From positions 1-9,383 of the forward strand of contig JAJPYH010000062.1 in the NCBI GenBank assembly GCA_021205045.1: DNA of 9,383 bases, written 5' to 3'. The notes beneath the pieces were generated by a model. That model saw only the letters and a program-made list of their open reading frames with translations. It ran no database searches and was not told the origin of the DNA. Position numbers and translations under genes: made by a program. Shown one piece after another: positions 1-5,540 of the stretch. Within the stretch, counting starts at the first letter, position 1; each line of letters begins with the position of its first letter. Source of the stretch: Lachnospiraceae bacterium. Its GTDB lineage: Bacteria; Bacillota; Clostridia; Lachnospirales; Lachnospiraceae.

Positions 1-7
1 ATCATAT

Positions 8-61
8 TATCGGCAACAAATCCATCATCCGTTTATTATATTTTTAATATTATTGCCGATA
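8..61. repeat. 9-bp inverted repeat at the 3' end of the transporter gene
   Basis: TATCGGCAA (8-16) is matched by its exact reverse complement TTGCCGATA (53-61), with 36 bases of very AT-rich sequence between. The right arm overlaps the last codons of the EamA transporter gene, so a minus-strand transcript would carry a long-loop hairpin right at its stop codon. It has no tight loop or T run, so it is a poor intrinsic terminator. It could be an operator or part of the boundary with the next gene, which lies outside the window. Confidence 0.35.
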
Positions 62-1057
62 CTGTCTTCCCGGCAGCTGCACCAGCACAATCGCCGCAAA
101 CATGATCACGCAGCCTGAAAGCTCCCGCCCGCTCAGGCTCTGGTGCAGGATCAGCCAGCCCGCCAGCAGGGAAATCACCGATTCCAGGCTCAAAATCAGG
201 GAGGCCACCGTGGGGTTCATGCCCCGCTGCCCCACGATCTGCAGGGTATAGGCCACACCGCAGGACATAACGCCCGCATACAAAATGGGCATCCATGCCG
301 CAAGAATCTGTGAAAGCTGAGGCGTCTCGAAGACCATCATGCAGAGAAAAGAAAGGACGCCGCAGGTAAAAAACTGAATGCAGGACATTTTGACGCCGTC
401 CACAAGGGGTGAAAAATGGTCAATGACCAGGATATAGAAGGAAAAAGCCACCGCGCATAAAATTAACAGCAGGTCTCCCATATTCAGGATCAGGCTGACC
501 CCCGTCATGCAGAGCAGATACAGGCCCGCAATGGCCATGGCTACTGCCACCCACATACGCGGCCCGGTTTTGCGATGCAGAAAAATGCCGATGATGGGCA
601 CCAGCACAATGTACATGGCAGTGATAAAGCCCGCTTTGCCCACGGTGGTGTACTGAATACCGAACTGCTGCAGGTTGGAAGCGATAAAGAGGATGACACC
701 GCAGCTGATGCCGCCGATGATCAGGTTTCTGCACGTATCCAAAAGCTTTTCCGATGGATCAGCCCCCTTTTTCTGATTGTCTGTGAAAGCGCATTCTTTC
801 TCCGGTTCATGGCCATGTTCATTGTCCGTCAATGCCTCATCCAAATTCCCGGTGAAATCTTCATCGTTTTGCGTATTTATTTTTTTCAGTAAAAAAATCA
901 CCGGCACCAGCACCGCCGCGCCGATCAGATTCCTCACCGCGTTAAAAGTAAAGGGCTGGACATAGTCCATCCCCACACTTTGCGCCACAAACGCGACGCC
1001 CCAGATTGTGGCAGTCAGTAATAACAGCAGTGACTGCCTGATTGTAAATTTATTCAT
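50..1057 (-). CDS. EamA/DMT-family permease (drug/metabolite transporter)
   Basis: This 335-residue integral membrane protein has about ten hydrophobic segments arranged as two halves, as in the EamA (10-TMS drug/metabolite transporter) family. The N-terminus (ATIWGVAFVAQSVGMDYV) and the second-half stretch containing NPTVASLILSLESVISLLAG are characteristic. Such proteins export or exchange small metabolites, and the substrate cannot be read from sequence. Odd feature: between the second and third membrane segments (about residues 60-108) lies a hydrophilic Asp/Glu/Asn-rich loop of about 45 residues. It makes the protein longer than the usual 290-300. The ATG at 1057 has no strong Shine-Dalgarno sequence; AGGAAG lies rather far upstream. 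It follows the ABC ATPase gene on the same strand after 85 bases with no convincing terminator between, so read-through transcription is possible. Confidence 0.85.
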   Translation of the reverse strand: MNKFTIRQSLLLLLTATIWGVAFVAQSVGMDYVQPFTFNAVRNLIGAAVLVPVIFLLKKINTQNDEDFTGNLDEALTDNEHGHEPEKECAFTDNQKKGADPSEKLLDTCRNLIIGGISCGVILFIASNLQQFGIQYTTVGKAGFITAMYIVLVPIIGIFLHRKTGPRMWVAVAMAIAGLYLLCMTGVSLILNMGDLLLILCAVAFSFYILVIDHFSPLVDGVKMSCIQFFTCGVLSFLCMMVFETPQLSQILAAWMPILYAGVMSCGVAYTLQIVGQRGMNPTVASLILSLESVISLLAGWLILHQSLSGRELSGCVIMFAAIVLVQLPGRQYRQ

Positions 1058-1142
1058 AAAGTTCCACTATTCTTCCTGAAATTTTTTCATGCAGCGAGGT
1101 ATGCCGCCCTGTCTTCTTCCTGATATGAATGACCTTTTTGCT

Positions 1143-1901
1143 CTACAGCACACTCCTGAGAAACTGCTGCGCCTGGGGCGTCTTCGGATTGGTGAACACC
1201 TCCTCAGGGGTGCCCTCCTCCAGAATCTGTCCGTCCGCCATAAAGATCACCTTATCGGCAACCTCTCTGGCAAAGCCCATCTCATGGGTGACGCAGAGCA
1301 TGGTCATGCCCTGATTGGCCAGGTCTTTCATAACGTTTAAGACCTCTCCCACCAGCTCCGGGTCCAGCGCCGAAGTGGGCTCGTCAAACAGCATCACCTT
1401 GGGCTCCATGGCCAGAGCTCTTGCGATGGCAACGCGCTGCTGCTGCCCGCCGGAGAGCTTGGAGGGATAGACATCCGCCTTATCCGACAGTCCCACCTTT
1501 TCCAACAACTCCCGGGCCGTCTTTTCCGCCTCCTCCTTACTGCGCTTACGCACATTCACCGGCGCCAGCATGACGTTTTCCAGCACCGTCAGATGAGGGA
1601 ACAGATTAAACTGCTGAAATACCATTCCCATCTCCAGCAGCGTCTCCGCAAATTTCTCCTTCTCCATCTTATCGACAGTGGTATCATTTTCCCGATGATA
1701 AAATAACTGATCCTCGATATAAATCCTGCCGCTGGTGATTTTTTCCAGCGTGTTCAGGGAGCGCAGAAAGGTGGATTTTCCGGCGCCGGAGGGTCCGATG
1801 ATGACCACCACCTCGCCCTGCTCCACCGTCAGGTTCACATTTTTCAGGACCTTCAGCTCTCCGAAATCCTTGCATACATTTTCCGTTCTGATCATTGACA
1901 T
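1143..1901 (-). CDS. Polar amino-acid ABC transporter, ATP-binding protein (GlnQ/HisP type)
   Basis: The 252-residue ATPase has all the ABC motifs. These are Walker A GPSGAGKST (residues 36-44, K42), the Q-loop in VFQQFNLFPHLT (near 96), the signature LSGGQQQR (149-156), Walker B VMLFDEP (169-175) with catalytic E174, the D-loop SALD, and the H-loop H206. It is closest in pattern to the polar amino-acid uptake ATPases, which couple ATP hydrolysis to import through the neighbouring permease on the inner face of the membrane. It is about ten residues longer than typical GlnQ because of a charged stretch after strand 3 (about residues 69-90). The start is supported by AGGAGG (1910-1915) eight bases upstream. 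That site touches the stop codon of the permease gene, which suggests translational coupling. Confidence 0.95.
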   Translation of the reverse strand: MSMIRTENVCKDFGELKVLKNVNLTVEQGEVVVIIGPSGAGKSTFLRSLNTLEKITSGRIYIEDQLFYHRENDTTVDKMEKEKFAETLLEMGMVFQQFNLFPHLTVLENVMLAPVNVRKRSKEEAEKTARELLEKVGLSDKADVYPSKLSGGQQQRVAIARALAMEPKVMLFDEPTSALDPELVGEVLNVMKDLANQGMTMLCVTHEMGFAREVADKVIFMADGQILEEGTPEEVFTNPKTPQAQQFLRSVL

Positions 1902-1914
1902 AACTTTCCCCTCC

Positions 1915-2568
1915 TCACTGATACACCGAATACTTATTCTCCAGCTTATTGAAAATAAAGGTGAAGAAGGCCGTAATAATCAGGTACAGAATCATGGCCG
2001 GTATATAGACCAGAGCCGTGGCGGAGGATGAGGAAATGGCCCGGGTCACCTTGGTCAGATCGGTCAGACCGATGATAGCCACCAGGGACACATCCTTCAG
2101 CACCATGATAAATTCATTGCCCACCGGAGGAATCAGCCGCCGCACAGTCTGAGGAATGATCACCAGCCGCATGGTCTGCCCATAGGTCAGCCCCAAGGCT
2201 TTCGCCGCCTCAAACTGCCCCTTGTCGATGGACTGAATGCCCGCCCGGATATTTTCCGCCAGATAGGCCGCCGTATTCAACACGTATGCGATCAGCGCCG
2301 CCACAAAAGCGCTGCGGATGGTCAGCGCCGGACTCAGCTGCGGCAGACCAAAATAGATGAAATAAATCTGCATCAATAACGGCGTTCCCCGGAAGAAAAA
2401 GATATAGGCGCTGCAGGGCGCGCTTAGGATTTTGTGCTTCGACATCTTGCCCAGAGCAAGGAAAACAGCCAGTACCAGACCGATGCTGACTGAAATAATC
2501 GTGATGATGATGGTGGTCCGGGCGCCGTTCAACAGCTGCGGCATCCAGCGTATGATTCTCTCTAACAT
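1915..2568 (-). CDS. Polar amino-acid ABC transporter, permease
   Basis: This 217-residue membrane protein of the His/Glu/Gln/Arg/opine permease family forms the membrane channel of the importer, probably as a homodimer. Features seen are an N-terminal hydrophobic helix after LLNGARTT, the FRGTPLLMQIYFIYFGLP motif (about 58-76), and the cytoplasmic EAA loop EAAKALG (120-126), which docks the ATPase. The C-terminus is a final helix ending in a charged tail. I placed the start at ATG 2568 because MLERIIRWMPQLL fits the family. GGGG lies only about two bases upstream, which is unusually close. A TTG at 2586 would add six residues but has no ribosome site. It sits between the binding-protein and ATPase genes, 13 bases from the latter. 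Confidence 0.93.
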   Translation of the reverse strand: MLERIIRWMPQLLNGARTTIIITIISVSIGLVLAVFLALGKMSKHKILSAPCSAYIFFFRGTPLLMQIYFIYFGLPQLSPALTIRSAFVAALIAYVLNTAAYLAENIRAGIQSIDKGQFEAAKALGLTYGQTMRLVIIPQTVRRLIPPVGNEFIMVLKDVSLVAIIGLTDLTKVTRAISSSSATALVYIPAMILYLIITAFFTFIFNKLENKYSVYQ

Positions 2569-2615
2569 GTCCCCTGATTTCCCCAAATTCTTATAAAAAT
2601 TCTACATTCGCTCAA

Positions 2616-2645
2616 TTCCCCGCAGGGCTTACGCCCCACGGGGAA
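2616..2645 (-). promoter_or_regulatory. Intercistronic stem-loop between binding protein and permease genes
   Basis: A compound hairpin has an outer stem TTCCCCG/CGGGGAA (2616-2622 with 2639-2645), a 2x2 internal loop, and an inner stem GGGC/GCCC around a TTAC loop. It lies in the 84-base gap just after the binding-protein stop codon and is not followed by a T run. Such hairpins commonly protect the upstream mRNA segment from 3' decay, so that more binding protein than permease is made. That role is inferred here. Confidence 0.55.
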
Positions 2646-2652
2646 ACTATGT

Positions 2653-3564
2653 TTACTCTACTGTAAAGCCTTCCGCCAGCCCTTCGATCACATCCTCCGT
2701 GCCGAAGTATTTCACCGCCAGCTCCGCCATGGTGCCGTTCTCAAACAGCTCCGCCATGCCCTCATTGATTTTCTCATAGAGCGCTTCATTGCCCTGCTTC
2801 ATGCAGATGACGATGGGCTCCTTCTCCTCGGACTGCCATACGGTCTTATATTCGCTGGCGGCGTCGCCCAGATAGTAGGAAGCCACCACAGAGTCCGTGC
2901 AGACCGCCTCCACACGTCCGGCCTTGATCTCGTCAAAGGCGTTAATCACCTTCTCATACTGCCTCAGATCCGTGTCCAGGCCCTCCTCGATGTATTCCTG
3001 AATCAGGTAATCTGCGGTGGTCTCCATCTGCACCGCCACCGACTTCCCCTCCAGGTCCATGATATCCGCGATGTCAGAATCGTTGGGAACCACGATCACC
3101 GGCGCGTTCGCCACGTATGGAGACGACAGCAGATAGTTATTGTTTCTTTCCTCCGTGTAGGAAACACTGGAAATAATGCAGTCATATTTGTCCGTGGTCA
3201 CCCCGGCAAAAATGCCGTCCCAGGCTGTATCCACGATCTCCAGCTCCAGGCCAAGCACCTCAGCCAGAGCGGTTGCCACCTCCACGTCAAAACCGATGGG
3301 AGTTGCTCCGTCCTCATCAAAATACTCCATTGGCGGATAGCCGATCTCCATGCCTACCATCAGCACCCCCGATTCGAGGGTGTACTCGCTGCTTTCCTCA
3401 GAGCCTTCCTCAGTCTCTGCGGCCTCCTCCTGTGTATCCGCCGTACCTTCCGTTTCTACCGTTTCCTCAGTACCGGAAGCTGTGCTGGAGCTGGAACCGC
3501 AGCCGCTGAGCATGGCCGTCGCCATCATGGCAGCCAGAGCTGCCGACAGAATTCTCTTTTTCAT
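2653..3564 (-). CDS. Polar amino-acid ABC transporter, substrate-binding lipoprotein
   Basis: The 303-residue extracellular binding protein is anchored by a lipid. The signal peptide MKKRILSAALAAMMATAML ends in lipobox LSGC, with lipidated Cys22. A Ser/Thr/Glu-rich low-complexity linker (about 23-62) is followed by an SBP_bac_3 periplasmic-type domain to the C-terminus. Typical motifs are the GYPPMEY strand-loop, GFDVEVATALAEVLG, and the TEER/SSPY hinge region. The ligand is some amino acid and cannot be narrowed safely. The start is ATG 3564, preceded six bases upstream by AGGAGG (3571-3576). An in-frame ATG at 3603 would add 13 residues ahead of the signal peptide, has no ribosome site, and overlaps the leader hairpin, so I rejected it. 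It is the first gene of the importer operon. Confidence 0.95.
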   Translation of the reverse strand: MKKRILSAALAAMMATAMLSGCGSSSSTASGTEETVETEGTADTQEEAAETEEGSEESSEYTLESGVLMVGMEIGYPPMEYFDEDGATPIGFDVEVATALAEVLGLELEIVDTAWDGIFAGVTTDKYDCIISSVSYTEERNNNYLLSSPYVANAPVIVVPNDSDIADIMDLEGKSVAVQMETTADYLIQEYIEEGLDTDLRQYEKVINAFDEIKAGRVEAVCTDSVVASYYLGDAASEYKTVWQSEEKEPIVICMKQGNEALYEKINEGMAELFENGTMAELAVKYFGTEDVIEGLAEGFTVE

Positions 3565-3604
3565 TTTACTCCTCCTACTCAATATGTCGTTCAATATAAG
3601 CATG

Positions 3605-3639
3605 AAAAAAGGCAGCCCCTTTCCTCCTGGGACCGCCTT
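3605..3639 (-). terminator. Terminator-like hairpin in the leader of the ABC importer operon
   Basis: On the minus strand AAGGCGGTCC (3639-3630) can pair with GGGCTGCCTT (3618-3609) over ten base pairs with two G-T wobbles and an 11-base purine-rich loop. It is followed directly by a T run (3605-3610). It lies after the predicted promoter but before the start codon, the layout of a transcription attenuator. The loop contains AGGAGG. I see no T-box or other known riboswitch signature. Confidence 0.6.
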
Positions 3640-3656
3640 GTCTCACTTAAACACTA

Positions 3657-3685
3657 TTTATACCACCATATTCCGCTGAATGCAA
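3657..3685 (-). promoter_or_regulatory. Predicted promoter of the ABC importer operon
   Basis: Read on the minus strand, a -35 TTGCAT (3685-3680) is separated by exactly 17 bases from a -10 TATAAA (3662-3657). The -10 carries an extended TGG immediately before it. The -35 matches the consensus only in its TTG, but the extended -10 compensates. Transcription would start near 3650, giving a leader of about 85 nucleotides that contains the hairpin at 3605-3639. Confidence 0.55.
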
Positions 3686-3821
3686 GCATTTTTGAATAAA
3701 TTCTGCATAAATTGAATTATTCTGTGGATATAGCTATTTCTTTTTGTTCCTTCATGACCGCGCTTCACCCTCATTTATATAAATGCTATTGTTATCAATA
3801 ATCCGAATTGTACTTGTCGCC

Positions 3822-3874
3822 GCAAGTCAGTAATGAAAATTTAACAATAAATTTTCATTACTGACTTGCTTTTT
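3822..3874 (+). terminator. Perfect 21-bp hairpin with T run (orphan terminator or mobile palindrome)
   Basis: The arms 3822-3842 and 3849-3869 are exact reverse complements over 21 bases around a six-base loop AACAAT. Five T residues follow (3870-3874), then C and three more T. On the plus strand this is a canonical intrinsic terminator shape, with an unusually long and perfect stem. No plus-strand gene precedes it: the upstream gene runs the other way. It may therefore end an unannotated small RNA, insulate the toxin-antitoxin promoter, or be a small palindromic repeat element. Confidence 0.6.
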
Positions 3875-3887
3875 CTTTCCAGTCTGC

Positions 3888-3994
3888 ATATAATGATTAA
3901 AGTGACAAAAGGGTATGATCGTTGTGGTCCCCAAGGTCATAAATGCGAATGCGAGCATTCGATTTCTGACCTTTTGTCCCTTGTATCATATAAT
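3888..3994. repeat. 107-bp imperfect palindrome ahead of the toxin-antitoxin genes
   Basis: The two ends are imperfect inverted repeats. An ATATAATGAT-like block, six loosely conserved bases and an exact GACAAAAGG (3904-3912) on the left mirror the right end, which has CCTTTTGTC at 3970-3978. Inside is a further hairpin: AAGGTCA (3933-3939) pairs with TGACCTT (3967-3973). Within it, AAAT-G-CGAATG pairs with CATTCG-ATTT around a CGAG tetraloop. The outer and inner stems share bases 3970-3973, so two competing folds are possible. It could be a dispersed repeat, an operator for the antitoxin, or a structured RNA leader. Confidence 0.6.
3966..3994 (+). promoter_or_regulatory. Predicted promoter of the toxin-antitoxin operon
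   Basis: A perfect -10 TATAAT (3989-3994) lies 17 bases after a -35-like CTGACC (3966-3971, four of six matches to TTGACA). Transcription would begin near 4001, just ahead of the ribosome site. The -35 lies inside the right arm of the palindrome, so binding of the antitoxin there would block transcription, the usual autoregulation in this family (inference). A second TATAAT at 3889-3894, with TTGCTT 17 bases upstream, may be a tandem upstream promoter. Confidence 0.55.
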
Positions 3995-4024
3995 AAAAGT
4001 ATCCCAATGAAAGAAGGTGTTACT

Positions 4025-4348
4025 ATGGCAGCTGCGACAAATATTGCCAAAAGCCTTGTTCCGATTTCTCAATTTAACAAGGGACAGGCATCCCGCATTT
4101 TTAATCGACTTCACACTGAGTCTCAATTGATCGTCCTGAAAAACAACCAGCCCACTGCTTTTATCCTTTCTCCTGAGGAATATGAAAGACTGACAGAAGT
4201 GGAAGAAGGCTATGCCCTTCTGACAGAAGCCTACGAACGTCTTGCAAAGAATAAAGACAAATCCGGTATTCCAATGTCTGAAGTCATGGCTCACCATGGC
4301 GTCACCCAGGAAGAGCTCGATCAGATGGAGGATATTGCAATCGAATGA
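4025..4348 (+). CDS. Type II antitoxin, Phd/YefM family
   Basis: This 107-residue protein is probably the antitoxin of the pair. Residues 1-50 follow the Phd/YefM DNA-binding fold: LVPISQFNKGQASRIFNRL, then LIVLKNNQPTAFILSPEEYERL, where the strand NNQPTAFILSPEEY is diagnostic. The C-terminal half is charged and helical and would wrap the toxin. The start at ATG 4025 is supported by AGAAGG a few bases upstream. An ATG at 4008 overlaps that ribosome site and is less likely. The gene overlaps the toxin by four bases (ATGA), so the two are translationally coupled. Antitoxins of this family repress their own promoter and neutralise the toxin by direct binding. Base composition is more AT-rich than in the flanking genes. 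Confidence 0.88.
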   Translation: MAAATNIAKSLVPISQFNKGQASRIFNRLHTESQLIVLKNNQPTAFILSPEEYERLTEVEEGYALLTEAYERLAKNKDKSGIPMSEVMAHHGVTQEELDQMEDIAIE

Positions 4349-4674
4349 ACTGGACAATTGAATTTCTCCCTAAAGCTGATCAGGACATGGATGAACTGGA
4401 CGGTTCAGCAAAACGTCAGGTTTTCAAAGGTATTCAGAAAGTCAGTCAAAATCCCCTCCCCAAACAACAGGGAGGTTATGGAAAACCCCTTGGGAACCAG
4501 GATGGAACTGATCTTACAAACCTTATGAAGATCAAATTTCTGGATCTCGGAATTCGGGTCGTGTACAAAGTTATACTTGATGGCCAAGTTATGAAGATAA
4601 TCATAATATCTGCCCGCTCCGATGAGAAGGTATACAAAGAAGCAGCAAAGCGACGCAAAAAATATGGAATTTAA
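4345..4674 (+). CDS. Type II toxin, RelE/ParE superfamily
   Basis: The 109-residue basic protein fits the RelE/ParE fold. The N-terminal strand is WTIEFLPKADQDMDEL. A helix pair follows (SAKRQVFKGIQKV), then the GYGKPLGN turn and the DLTNLMKIKFLDLGIRVVYKV strands with R71. The terminal strand-helix is MKIIIISARSDEKVYKEAAKRR, with R91 and Y97 near where RelE-type residues sit. RelE members cleave mRNA in the ribosome, whereas ParE members poison gyrase. The sequence alone does not settle which, although the short GIRVVYKV/ISARSDEKVY pattern favours a RelE-like mRNA interferase (inference). The start codon overlaps the antitoxin stop. GGAGGA at 4327-4332 is about twelve bases upstream, so coupling probably drives its translation. 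Confidence 0.87.
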   Translation: MNWTIEFLPKADQDMDELDGSAKRQVFKGIQKVSQNPLPKQQGGYGKPLGNQDGTDLTNLMKIKFLDLGIRVVYKVILDGQVMKIIIISARSDEKVYKEAAKRRKKYGI

Positions 4675-4678
4675 CCTC

Positions 4679-4711
4679 AAAAACGACACCTCCAATGTGT
4701 CGTTTTTTCTC
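4679..4711. terminator. Bidirectional intrinsic terminator between convergent genes
   Basis: AAAAACGACAC (4679-4689) pairs perfectly with GTGTCGTTTTT (4697-4707) around a seven-base loop. There is a T run on the right and a matching A run on the left. It therefore works in both directions, ending the toxin-antitoxin transcript five bases after its stop and the minus-strand nuclease transcript coming the other way. Confidence 0.85.
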
Positions 4712-4816
4712 TTTTTCCTTTTTCAAACAATTGTGTATACTCCCTCATATTTCTCCTGGTATCTGTAAAGAATCATCTTCATTTCCTGCCGGGTCTGCAA
4801 TCCTGATCAAATCTGC

Positions 4817-5497
4817 CTACACGACCCATGAAAATGAAAGCAGCTTATAAGTTTCCCTGATATAATCTTTTTCTACATTCCTTGTCGTATTAATATCAAC
4901 AGGCTTATCCACACAAAAATCTTTCAGACACAACCCCTCTTTCACAGGCTTTCTGAACTGCTGCAATTCTTCGAGGAACACTTTACTGTCTGTTATGCCG
5001 CTATGATTCTGGTACAGTTCACAGATCACCTGTCTGTTTTCGTTTTCAATCCACAGATCAGCAAGAATCACCCCAAATATTTTGTAATCTTCTATACGTT
5101 GAAGAACCGGACGTTCTCCGTCATTGCTTCTTTCGTCTGTCAATTCACGAATCCAGTCCAGCGTATTGATACGCTCGACATCCTTTATAACCTCCAGAAC
5201 TTTATTCTGGAGATTCATATACCGTTTTGCTTCAATCAGCAATATCTCTTTTTGCGTTGTATTGATGATAACCGCATCAACGTGATCCCTGCCATTCACA
5301 TTGACCGGCAGTTCAAACCATGAACAGCATTCATCACCCGCCGCTGTGGCTATCGCCTCATACGCCTTTGAAAAATTGACAGTAAGATTTCTTTCTGTAA
5401 ATCCGATGCTTTTCTTCGAGGGATAGAAAATATTCAGTATTTTCTCATAGTTATGCTGATAAACTCTTAATACTTCTTCCTTGTATGTGTACTCCAT
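4817..5497 (-). CDS. Uncharacterised PD-(D/E)XK nuclease-like protein
   Basis: I do not recognise this 226-residue protein as a named family. It does carry a plausible PD-(D/E)XK core: E62 in WFELP, D74 in HVDAVII, then IEAKR with E89-x-K91. The predicted pattern is helix, strand, acidic residue, strand, E-x-K, as in restriction-like nucleases and Holliday-junction resolvase relatives. A conserved-looking NFSKAYEAI helix precedes it. No DNA-binding domain, membrane segment or signal peptide is seen, and the protein is acidic overall. I chose ATG 5497, preceded by GGAGGA eleven bases upstream. A TTG at 5530 would add 11 residues but lacks a clear ribosome site. It lies 43 bases after hisA on the same strand and is AT-rich like the toxin-antitoxin pair. 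Nuclease activity is inferred from motifs only. Confidence 0.6.
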   Translation of the reverse strand: MEYTYKEEVLRVYQHNYEKILNIFYPSKKSIGFTERNLTVNFSKAYEAIATAAGDECCSWFELPVNVNGRDHVDAVIINTTQKEILLIEAKRYMNLQNKVLEVIKDVERINTLDWIRELTDERSNDGERPVLQRIEDYKIFGVILADLWIENENRQVICELYQNHSGITDSKVFLEELQQFRKPVKEGLCLKDFCVDKPVDINTTRNVEKDYIRETYKLLSFSWVV

Positions 5498-5540
5498 TTG
5501 GGGATTATCCTCCGAATTATTTTGTTTCAATCTACCACAG

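Larger units (their letters stand above)
3565..4024. other. 460-bp gene-free but highly structured intergenic region
   Basis: This divergent intergenic region separates the importer operon (minus) from the toxin-antitoxin pair (plus). It holds the importer leader and promoter at 3571-3685, then an AT-rich stretch with no recognisable gene (about 3690-3820). After that come a perfect 21-bp inverted repeat with a T run (3822-3874) and a 107-bp imperfect palindrome with two -10-like hexamers (3888-3994). An open frame running into the antitoxin from 3866 crosses these palindromes and has no ribosome site, so it is not counted as coding. Confidence 0.7.

Noticed and set aside
1058..1142. Terminator between the ABC ATPase and EamA genes
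   Set aside because: Only a weak five-pair GCGGC/GCTGC stem is present, and no T run follows it on the minus strand.
3600..3650. T-box leader for the amino-acid importer
   Set aside because: The GGCGGTCCC stretch recalls T-box antiterminators, but the conserved AGGGTGG-ACCGCG block and a specifier stem are absent.
3866..4024. 53-codon N-terminal extension of the antitoxin
   Set aside because: It crosses the palindromes and the promoter, lacks a ribosome site, and is absent from the family. ATG 4025 has a good AGAAGG.
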